From Candidatus Zhuqueibacterota bacterium (lineage in GTDB: Bacteria; Zhuqueibacterota; Zhuqueibacteria; Thermofontimicrobiales; Sulfurfontimicrobiaceae): a stretch of 48,919 bases of DNA. Positions 37,606 through 45,336 of this stretch are shown piece by piece (position 1 is the first letter of the stretch; each line of letters opens with the position of its first letter). The stretch is from assembly GCA_016927835.1 (NCBI GenBank), contig JAFGMA010000317.1, forward strand, positions 1 to 48,919, in the 5' to 3' direction. A program made the position numbers and the translations under genes. The notes below the pieces were generated by a model, which worked only from the letters and a program-made list of their open reading frames with translations, ran no database searches and had not been told where the DNA came from.

Positions 37606-40600
37606 CTATCGTGCCAGTACCATCTTTCGTATAGCAGTAAATTGACCGGCTTCCATTCGCAGCCAGTAGACGCCGCTGGTGACTGGTTCGCCCCTTTCGT
37701 TGGCGCCGTTCCAGGAAATGGTATGATAACCGGCGCTTTGCTTTCCATCCCGGAGCACGCAAATCTTTTCACCGATCAAATTGAATACCGTAAATTTCAC
37801 ACGGACGGCTTCCGGCAGGGTGTAATGAATCCGGGTGTCGGGATTGAATGGATTGGGATAATTTTGCGACAGGGCAAACTGCTGAGGCGTTTCCGGGACA
37901 CCCGGGTTGTTGGATTCAACGAATTGAGCCCTGCCGACAATGAGGCGAAAATTGCGGACGCTTTCCCCTGCATCGGGCAGCCAAGTGTATTTTTCTTTTT
38001 GCCTGAAATCGATTGAATGATTGCCGGATTTATCCACTAACCTGATTTCCCAATCATCCGGGAGATTTTGAATGTCTGCCAGGATCAGCGTGACTTCCGC
38101 CTGCGCATGGTTGGTGGTGATGCAGAAATCCCAGAATTTGCCATCGGCATCAATTGTGCGAAAATCTGCGGTGTAGCGACCCGGGAAAACTTCCCAGTCG
38201 GCATGGGGAAAGTAAAGCGATACATGTTTATCGAAGAAGGGCGCTTCTGAAAAATCGTGGTGATCCCGCGTATCCGAAGCTTCCTCGAGGCAGCCGACGT
38301 AATTATCTTTGTCAAATGAGTTGCCGCATGCCGCTGTGAGTTGCAGCCCCCACTCGTTTTCTTTGAAATCGTACAGCGATAGAATATTCTTAGCTGGTTT
38401 CGCCAGACTACCCGATGCGGCTTTGGGCGGAAATAAAATCAGAGCAGTTTTATTACTCAAATTGTTGACAAAATATCCCTGCCATGGTTCTAATTGGGTG
38501 CATGTATAATCATAGCCACTTTGTTCATTGAGCTCGCCGTAATAGCCGACCAATTTATCCTCCACGTTGGCATCCTTCCACACATCGCTCCAGTTCACGG
38601 TGAAAGCGAAGGGAGTGCCAATTTGATTCCAGCCGGGCTGAAGGGTGATGGTATCATAAAGCGCGGTGGTGAGGCTTTTGCCAGCACCTGCATCCAGCGA
38701 GACCGACTCTTTGGTAATCAGCCAGAAGCCATTCCCCGGCTCAAAGCTGGCAAATCCGGAAGTGCCGTACTCAACATTGCTGCCATTTACATATTTCAAC
38801 AACCGCCACTTTGTGTCGTCATAGCTGCCGAGATCGTCTTCCAATACACTGGCAGGGGAGCTATTATCCAGATCAAAGGGAACGGAAATCATGCGATATG
38901 CCATTGCAGGCGTGGCGCTGGCAAAGGCTAAATTGCTGCTGATCACCTGAGTGACCTGTGGATTTTCGGCTGGATTGCTCCGGGGGTAGGTGGACGTATT
39001 CCCGGAATTATCTTCAACTGAAATGTAGTATTCCAGCCCGCGTTCCGTTACAGAATTTGCAGGGATGGTGGCTTCGTAAGTGTTACCGCTACTGTTGGTC
39101 ATGCTGGATGATGTATAAGAAGTTGCGCCACCTGAACGATAGTAGAGTGTGGCGGATTTAATACTGACATTATCTGTCAGTTCAGCGGAAATGATTTTGG
39201 ATTCGTTTGCATTGGCAGTTCTTGCTGCTGTGTGGGTTATCTGAGGCGACGATTGGTCAGAGACAGTAGTAAAAGAATAACTGTCAGTTGACATTGCGTT
39301 TCCCGCATTGTCTTCTGCATCAATTGAAACAGTGACGGTTTCATTGAGACTAAAATCAGTTATAGGATCGTAGGTAATCGTATAATCCGAAGATGAACCT
39401 GTTATTGACGGTGAAACTGTGCTGCCATTTACTATCATATTAATACTGGATTGTTTTACACCGCTATAATCATCGCAAACATGAACGACGATATTTGTAG
39501 TAATTGCAACCCCATTTGCATTTTTCGCAGGATTGTGGTTAGATGTATATGGTTTTGTTACATCAACATAATTGTAGTCTAGTATAACAATTGGAGATGT
39601 TACTGCATCTGGACTATCACCAATTGGAAGACTCGATGTATAAAGTACTTCCAGCTCATTATCGCTATCAATGTTAGATATATTAATAACACTAAACATT
39701 CCACTTTCAACATAAAGTGAATCAATTATCGATAACTCATAATTCTCACTATTTCTAATATCTCCTCCACGATATGCTAATAAAAAAATTGCTCCATCTG
39801 GGACTGCTCCATAGGTCCCAAAAACAAAATCGACATATCCATCCTGATCAATATCACCAAAATTTCCGCCAATTATTCCTCGATTTGGACAAAACCTAGA
39901 TAAATCAAAAAGCTGGGTCATTTCTAATCCATTTGAGTTTTCCTGAAGCAACCAAATACATTTATTTCCTCCTTGGCCATAATAATAATCACCAACAACG
40001 ATTTCTTTTGTACCATCTTTATCAATATCAACAACTTGTGCAGAAACAACAGAGATCCCTCCTGGCAATGGAGATAATGCTTTATAAGACCAATAATTAC
40101 CATTCCAGGAGAGTTTTGAAATTTCATTTTCATCAAAAAAATATGCATTGTTGTCAATAACTGCCAAATCCCATTTATTTTCAATATCAGTCGATAGAGT
40201 ATGGTTCAAACCACTTGTTTCCAATGTCCAAGTTTCAGTGCCATTGCCATCATCAGGAATGTTATCGACAGAACATACACCAAAAAAATAATCACCACTA
40301 TATATACCTTTCCTATCCGCAAATATTATTTCAGATATTCCATCGCTATCTATATCTTCAATAACCCAGCGCATCGGTCGGATATCAACATTATCAAAAG
40401 CTGTAATTGTCCATGTAGAATTCGGGCGGTAACCATTTGAGCCGTCAAAGATGCCGAAAACGTCACTTCCATCGCCTTTTGATTCATACACAAGTATACG
40501 TGAAGGATTTAAATTATCAGTTTCAAGATAATTGATTACTCCCCAAATAATTTCCATTTTGCCATCTTTATCTAAGTCAGCAATTGATAAAGGCGGCCAG

Positions 40601-40920
40601 GTGTTTTGTTTAGGAATTTGTGCTTCGGTTTGCCAGACGACATCCCATTCAGATCCATTGTATTCTAATTTATAAACTCGTGGGACCAATTCATTCGGAG
40701 TATCATGAAAATTATTATTAACAAGATAAATCTCCTTTTTCCCATCGTTATCAATATCAATTCCTGAAATCATATTTCCTGTTCCGCCGTTATTAAGTTC
40801 AGCATCGGGAAAAGGAATTTCAGTTTTACGTGAAAAATCTTGTGCAAAGCTATAAAAAGATATTGATATGAAACTAATTAGTATAATAACAGCTCTATAG
40901 ATAGATGAATAATCCTTCAT
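37606..40920 (-). CDS. Secreted FG-GAP / Ig-like protein with C-terminal sorting domain
   Basis: This 1104-residue exported protein has a signal peptide (about 1-27, ends SFAQ). About six FG-GAP/VCBS-like repeats follow with Ca-type loops (DIDNDGKKEI, DLDKDGKMEI, DIDSDGISEI, DIDKDGTKEI, DIDQDGYVDF), predicted as a beta-propeller. Next come a Big_5-like domain with VTVSIDAEDNAGN and an Ig-like domain with NTYEATIPANSVTERG, then about 180 residues of unrecognised surface sequence. The end (1015-1104) is a QNYPNPFNP-type sorting domain used by type 9-like secretion to attach proteins to the surface. ATG 40920 is preferred to the frame start 24 bases earlier, as GGAGAAG is 5 bases before it. The first half is much more AT-rich than the last. 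Confidence 0.85.
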   Translation of the reverse strand: MKDYSSIYRAVIILISFISISFYSFAQDFSRKTEIPFPDAELNNGGTGNMISGIDIDNDGKKEIYLVNNNFHDTPNELVPRVYKLEYNGSEWDVVWQTEAQIPKQNTWPPLSIADLDKDGKMEIIWGVINYLETDNLNPSRILVYESKGDGSDVFGIFDGSNGYRPNSTWTITAFDNVDIRPMRWVIEDIDSDGISEIIFADRKGIYSGDYFFGVCSVDNIPDDGNGTETWTLETSGLNHTLSTDIENKWDLAVIDNNAYFFDENEISKLSWNGNYWSYKALSPLPGGISVVSAQVVDIDKDGTKEIVVGDYYYGQGGNKCIWLLQENSNGLEMTQLFDLSRFCPNRGIIGGNFGDIDQDGYVDFVFGTYGAVPDGAIFLLAYRGGDIRNSENYELSIIDSLYVESGMFSVINISNIDSDNELEVLYTSSLPIGDSPDAVTSPIVILDYNYVDVTKPYTSNHNPAKNANGVAITTNIVVHVCDDYSGVKQSSINMIVNGSTVSPSITGSSSDYTITYDPITDFSLNETVTVSIDAEDNAGNAMSTDSYSFTTVSDQSSPQITHTAARTANANESKIISAELTDNVSIKSATLYYRSGGATSYTSSSMTNSSGNTYEATIPANSVTERGLEYYISVEDNSGNTSTYPRSNPAENPQVTQVISSNLAFASATPAMAYRMISVPFDLDNSSPASVLEDDLGSYDDTKWRLLKYVNGSNVEYGTSGFASFEPGNGFWLITKESVSLDAGAGKSLTTALYDTITLQPGWNQIGTPFAFTVNWSDVWKDANVEDKLVGYYGELNEQSGYDYTCTQLEPWQGYFVNNLSNKTALILFPPKAASGSLAKPAKNILSLYDFKENEWGLQLTAACGNSFDKDNYVGCLEEASDTRDHHDFSEAPFFDKHVSLYFPHADWEVFPGRYTADFRTIDADGKFWDFCITTNHAQAEVTLILADIQNLPDDWEIRLVDKSGNHSIDFRQKEKYTWLPDAGESVRNFRLIVGRAQFVESNNPGVPETPQQFALSQNYPNPFNPDTRIHYTLPEAVRVKFTVFNLIGEKICVLRDGKQSAGYHTISWNGANERGEPVTSGVYWLRMEAGQFTAIRKMVLAR

Positions 40921-41093
40921 TTCTTCTCCAATCCATAATCGCAAATTGATAAATTATCATTTTTTATATTGCATTTAATTGCATGCAAATTCAATCATAA
41001 TTTCTCTATTTCCATTTTGTTAGTTTTGAATAATAAATTTGTTTCACAAAGATGCTCGTTGAATGTTTTTTATAATAGAAAAACGGCTTTATA

Positions 41094-42053
41094 CTACTTT
41101 TCCTTGATCTCCAACCGAATCAAATCCGAATTCCACCTCTCCTTAGCCAAAGGCGAAACCATCACCTCCAAATCCCGAGAAAACTGTTCAACATCTTCGC
41201 CGAAGGACTGAAAGGTGGCTTGTGAGCCGGAAGATTCAAGCAATTGCTGGTAAGAAAGGGAATCCATCGTGGCAATGGCTTTCACCGTTTCCGTACCTGT
41301 GGGGGGACTAACTCGGATATTTTCAATCTGTATTTTTTTACCCGCTTTCAGGAAATTTTTCTGTTGCATTTTGTTGGGGAAAAGCAAATGAATTTTCCCG
41401 CTAGTGCCAATATCAAAGACATAAATATAACAATTTTTCTCCGCTTCAATGGTGAAGGTCAGCATTTCTCCCGGTGAGTAACTTTCTTTGGGCGTGCTAA
41501 GTTTGACCTGGAACGGAGAATGGGGATTTTCGAGTTTTGCGATGTTTTCCAGCGCCACCTGGTTTTTTATTCTGGCAATGATAACAGATGCCACTTCGTT
41601 TGTATATTTTTTGACTTCCTTTTTTTTGATATCAGATATAATCCGTTGAACTTCAACCTTCCCGGTCTCAATATCCACCAGCCGTGAACTGATATTGTAT
41701 CGTTTTTTCTGGCTGTATTGATATTCGCCCATGAGTATCTTCTGCGCCCCGATTATCTTGCCCACCTGAATCGCTGTACGTTCATCCATGATCCCGGTTT
41801 GCGAGAGTGCCTGTTCCTTCATTACTTCATCCAGCCGGTTTCGCTCAACCACGGTCAGATAAGGCGATTTCACCAGCGCCGCCTGTATTTGCGCAGAAAT
41901 CCAACTGCCCAGATCCTCGCTCGCCGTCTGCATGCCCTGTTGTTTCAATTCAAAATCGAGGATGATGATGGTTTTGGATGTTTGCGTGAAAGCAGTTGAA
42001 TAAATAGTTAGAACCATAGCCGTCAACAGCAGCATTTTAATTTTTTTATGCAC
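41094..42053 (-). CDS. CsgG-like / DUF4384-like envelope protein
   Basis: This 319-residue exported protein has a signal peptide (about 1-23, ends FTQ). Residues 25-170 match the CsgG-type fold (IILDFELKQQG, VERNRLDEVMKEQALSQTG, GAQKILMGEY). Residues about 182-265 resemble DUF4384 (GEMLTFTIEAEKNCYIYVFD, then IHLLFPN), a domain often fused to caspase-like peptidases elsewhere. The frame is open upstream to 42134, but GTG 42053 is preferred since GGAGG is 6 bases before it and the leader begins there. It is probably an outer-membrane or periplasmic component, but it need not form a curli-type pore. It lies 173 bases before the FG-GAP gene. Confidence 0.8.
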   Translation of the reverse strand: MHKKIKMLLLTAMVLTIYSTAFTQTSKTIIILDFELKQQGMQTASEDLGSWISAQIQAALVKSPYLTVVERNRLDEVMKEQALSQTGIMDERTAIQVGKIIGAQKILMGEYQYSQKKRYNISSRLVDIETGKVEVQRIISDIKKKEVKKYTNEVASVIIARIKNQVALENIAKLENPHSPFQVKLSTPKESYSPGEMLTFTIEAEKNCYIYVFDIGTSGKIHLLFPNKMQQKNFLKAGKKIQIENIRVSPPTGTETVKAIATMDSLSYQQLLESSGSQATFQSFGEDVEQFSRDLEVMVSPLAKERWNSDLIRLEIKEK

Positions 42054-42473
42054 AGCGTTCCTCCGATGCATTGATTCGAGTTGATATTTCTCAGTCTTGA
42101 CTAAAAATGTTTTTCCGCCGTATCTTATGTCCATTTGCGAAACTTCCCGACACAGGTAGAATTTTGCCCCGCAAGGCGATTTTTTACGTTGGGATTGCGA
42201 GGTGGCAGGAATGAGGGTGAATCACTTCGAATGATGTGATGTTCTCCCGTCAATTATCCGCGCCAGGGTAACAACATGGGTCCAGGAACAAGCGCGACGA
42301 ATCATTTTGCTGTTTTTTCCTGATATTGTTCACTGAGTAGAAGATATAATAAAATTTTGAAATGTCAAGTAAAAAATGAATCTTGTAGCCAGCGCCTGGT
42401 TTCCACTTGAAATAAACAAACTGTGGTGATGAAATCCAGGCGTGTCGATTTTTTAATGAAATGAAAAAATATC
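42054..42473. other. Intergenic region upstream of the CsgG-like gene
   Basis: A 420-base gap that separates the minus-strand module from the plus-strand B12 locus. A minus-strand TTGACA (42363-42368) has only a poor -10 (TATCTT) at 15 bases spacing. No gene was found. Confidence 0.35.
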
Positions 42474-42502
42474 TTGCATCTAAAATTCACGTTTAGTATA
42501 TT
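42474..42502 (+). promoter_or_regulatory. Promoter of the B12 riboswitch transcript
   Basis: TTGCAT (42474-42479), 17 bases, TATATT (42497-42502). It lies just before the riboswitch, so transcription would start near 42509. Confidence 0.65.
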
Positions 42503-42514
42503 GCCACAGTTATT

Positions 42515-42720
42515 CGTTCTTTGCATTAGTTATGCGGTGCCCGAATGGGATAATAGGGAAAACGGTGAGAAACCGTTGCAGCCCCGCTACTGTAAAGGGT
42601 TACGAAAACCACGGCTGATTTCACCTCGATGAGATCAGAAAGCCACTTTTCTGCAATGACAGGATGGGAAGGCGTGGTCAGTAGGTCTGAAGCCCTGAGC
42701 CAGGAAACCTGCCGTCAAGA
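42515..42720 (+). ncRNA. Cobalamin riboswitch
   Basis: The conserved core is readable: GCCCCGCTACTGTAA (42581-42595) and the B12 box AGCCAGGAAACCTGCC (42698-42713), with GCGGTGCCCGAATGGGA-type sequence at the 5' side (42534 onward). The boundaries are approximate. It lies directly before two tandem terminators and the BtuB-like gene. When adenosylcobalamin or methylcobalamin binds, downstream expression should fall. Confidence 0.92.
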
Positions 42721-42825
42721 CTATCCATCTGCAGTACATTGCGCTTTGATGCGCGCTGCGCTGGATATGCCTTGTGAAACACTAACAAAAACCTTCGAGG
42801 GCGAGGTTTGGATGAGGAAATGATC

Positions 42826-42861
42826 AAACCCCTGTTTTCCACCGCGAAGGCAGGGGTTTTT
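42826..42861 (+). terminator. First intrinsic terminator after riboswitch
   Basis: A 9-base-pair stem, AAACCCCTG (42826-42834) with CAGGGGTTT (42851-42859), 16-base loop, T-run 42857-42861. Upstream AAAACCTTCG (about 42788-42797) can pair with CGAAGG and GGTTTT around 42845-42861, a possible antiterminator. Confidence 0.75.
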
Positions 42862-42864
42862 GCT

Positions 42865-42901
42865 ATCCCAACGCCGGCAGTCGAAGTTGGGATTTTTTTT
42901 T
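42865..42901 (+). terminator. Second intrinsic terminator after riboswitch
   Basis: An 8-base-pair stem, ATCCCAAC (42865-42872) and GTTGGGAT (42886-42893), followed by nine Ts (42893-42901). It lies 3 bases after the first terminator and ahead of the receptor gene. Confidence 0.8.
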
Positions 42902-42987
42902 GCAGTCGCGCTGCATGCTCGCGGATTTTTCGAAGTGCCCTTTTTGCAATATAAAATGTAAACCATGAAGATCAAATTTAACAAATC

Positions 42988-45219
42988 ATGAAACGAACAC
43001 GAGTCGAAATCGTTCTGGCGTTCGCGCTGATACTGACCCTTTTATCGGCTTCCGCTGTCAACGCTCAGTCTGACATCAAGCTCTACGGAACCGTTTTTGA
43101 TGGCGCCACCGGCAATCCGCTGTTTGGGGCGAATGTCGTACTCGAAGGAACAGGCTTCGGGGATGCCACCGACCAGCGCGGATATTTTGCAGTGGAAAAT
43201 TTGCTGGAAGGGATTTATACCGTTTGCGCGAGCCATGTCGGCTATGAGAAGCAGTTCATTGCAGATGTCCGAATTCCGAAAGACCGCCCGGTCAAATTGA
43301 CTTTTATTTTGCAGCCGAATCCCATTTTGCTGCGAAGCGTTGAGATTTCAGCCGAGCGCTACATTCAGCAGGTGAATGGCGATATGTGGGTCATCCCGAA
43401 CGAATCCATCGTGCGCTCAGGCAGTCACAATATCGGTGAGATGATCAATCAGGTGCCGGGCGTCGCGGTTCAGGACGCGGGTGGTATCAGCGGCAGCAAA
43501 AAAATTTCCATTCGCGGCAGCCAATCCAACCAGGTGCTGGTTCTGCTGGATGGCGTACCTTTGAACGATGAATCCATGGGGGATGTTGACCTGACGAATA
43601 TCCCCACGAATCTGGTTGAGAGAATTGAAATTCATAAAGGCGGACAATCGCACCGGTTCGGCAGCGGCGCCCTTGCCGGTGTCATCAATATCATCACCAA
43701 AAAAACCTTGCAGAACGATATTCAATTGAATAGCGGTTTCGGCTCGTTTCAAATGATGACGATTGCGCCGGCATTTTCCGGGCAGTACAAGCAACTCGGC
43801 TATATGTTTGCCAGCCAGTACCTGTCAAGTGAAGGCAATTTTCCATACCAATATGTGGATTCGAAGGGTGAGACCATCAGCGAAAACCGGGCGAATGCCG
43901 ATATGCTTTCCCGCAATTTTTTTGGACGCCTGACTTATTCTCACAACGCGCATTCTATTTCAATTCAGGGTCAACAAATGCGTTCGCACCGCGGTATCCC
44001 CGGAAAGATCGATGCCTGGACGCCGTTTGCGCGAATCGATTATGAGCAAAAGCTGATGGGGATCGAGTACCGGTTCCTGACATCAGCCGTCGAATTCTCG
44101 CTCAATACGCATTTTTCCGATGCAGAAACTGAGAACCGCAATCTCTATCCCGCGGACGTTGAGCGGCGCTACAAGCGTTATCCCCAATACCATTATCGTT
44201 ACGATCTTCAGAATGTCATCATAAATTCGGATGTGCAGGTTACGCCTTCCCGGAGCGTTCAATTTACGTTGGGACACACGTATCGCCATTTGAATTATCA
44301 AAATGAAAATCTGATGCCTTCGCTCACGCCGCCGATTCAGCAGGCTCAGGATGATGCACACGGATTGTTCGTGCACCAGGACTGGCGGATTGGCTTGCCA
44401 TGGCTGGGGATGCAGCTTTCAATCACGCCCACTGTGCGCTACGATGAAATGCGCATTCAAAGCGGGGAACAGCAGAGGTTCGAGCAGCAGTGGAGCCCGG
44501 CTTGCGGTTTTTGGATTTCGTTTGGCAAGACTCAAAAGCTGTATTTGAAATCGTCAGTTTCCAGATCTTTCAGAGTGCCCACCTTCACCGATTTATTTTA
44601 CCAGGATATGCGCATCGAAGGCAAAGCCGATCTGCTGCCCGAGAAGAGCGATAATGTGGAACTGGGTGTCGGCTGGGAATTCAATAAATGGGGCGTGTGG
44701 CAGGCTGAGGTGACGCATTTTCACTATACCATCGATGATTTAATCGTCTGGCGGCTGGGGAGTTTTGAGGTTTTCCGACCCTTCAATAATGATGCTGAGA
44801 TTACCGGGCAGGAAGTCCTGCTGACCACTCGAACACCGAATCAACTTTTCAATATGGAATTGAGCTACCAGTATTTGACGCCGCTGAATAAAAATCCCAA
44901 TCAAACCACGTATGATAAAATAATTCCCTATCGTCCGCAGACTAGCTTGAAGGGCTCCTGCGGCGTGCAATTGGGGGATTGGGCGCTGAGTACGAGCTAT
45001 CGCAATGTGGGGGAGCGCTACATCAATGAGGCGAATACGAAGGCGCTTCCCGCATACTCAGTCTGGGATGTCAATCTGAATTGGACGCGGCGCGTGGCAG
45101 CGATTGAACTTGCAATGAAATTGTCCTGCTTCAATGCCGGCGATGAGCGTTATACGATAGTTCGTGATATGCCGCTGCCGGGGCGCGAATGGCGAGCAGG
45201 GCTTAATATAGCCTATTAG
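42988..45219 (+). CDS. btuB: TonB-dependent receptor, BtuB-like
   Basis: This 743-residue outer-membrane beta-barrel receptor probably imports cobalamin. The signal peptide covers 1-27 (ends NAQ). A carboxypeptidase-regulatory-like domain is at about 31-112 (YGTVFDGATGNPLFGANV). The plug is about 135-235 (IGEMINQVPGV, SIRGSQSNQVLVLLDGVPLND). The barrel runs from about 240 to the end. The substrate is inferred from the cobalamin riboswitch before it and btuF/btuD genes after; the barrel alone cannot show this. The ribosome site is weak (GAAG), and the ATG is 86 bases after the second terminator. The C-terminus (WRAGLNIAY) ends in an aromatic residue, as for barrel assembly. Confidence 0.9.
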   Translation: MKRTRVEIVLAFALILTLLSASAVNAQSDIKLYGTVFDGATGNPLFGANVVLEGTGFGDATDQRGYFAVENLLEGIYTVCASHVGYEKQFIADVRIPKDRPVKLTFILQPNPILLRSVEISAERYIQQVNGDMWVIPNESIVRSGSHNIGEMINQVPGVAVQDAGGISGSKKISIRGSQSNQVLVLLDGVPLNDESMGDVDLTNIPTNLVERIEIHKGGQSHRFGSGALAGVINIITKKTLQNDIQLNSGFGSFQMMTIAPAFSGQYKQLGYMFASQYLSSEGNFPYQYVDSKGETISENRANADMLSRNFFGRLTYSHNAHSISIQGQQMRSHRGIPGKIDAWTPFARIDYEQKLMGIEYRFLTSAVEFSLNTHFSDAETENRNLYPADVERRYKRYPQYHYRYDLQNVIINSDVQVTPSRSVQFTLGHTYRHLNYQNENLMPSLTPPIQQAQDDAHGLFVHQDWRIGLPWLGMQLSITPTVRYDEMRIQSGEQQRFEQQWSPACGFWISFGKTQKLYLKSSVSRSFRVPTFTDLFYQDMRIEGKADLLPEKSDNVELGVGWEFNKWGVWQAEVTHFHYTIDDLIVWRLGSFEVFRPFNNDAEITGQEVLLTTRTPNQLFNMELSYQYLTPLNKNPNQTTYDKIIPYRPQTSLKGSCGVQLGDWALSTSYRNVGERYINEANTKALPAYSVWDVNLNWTRRVAAIELAMKLSCFNAGDERYTIVRDMPLPGREWRAGLNIAY

Positions 45220-45336
45220 GAAACGGCGATCCGGGGGAAAAAATCTCGTCACACCAGGTTTAAGTAAATCAGAACATAATACTTTTTCACCAAATAAATA
45301 TTTACACCTGTTAATAAAAACTTTTGGAGGGCGTCT

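Noticed and set aside
40979-40988. TTGCATGCAA palindrome upstream of the FG-GAP gene as an operator
   Set aside because: A single 10-base palindrome in AT-rich DNA without a second copy; too weak to call.
42629-42823. 64-codon frame inside the riboswitch leader
   Set aside because: It lies across the B12 box and structured RNA, so it is not expected to code.
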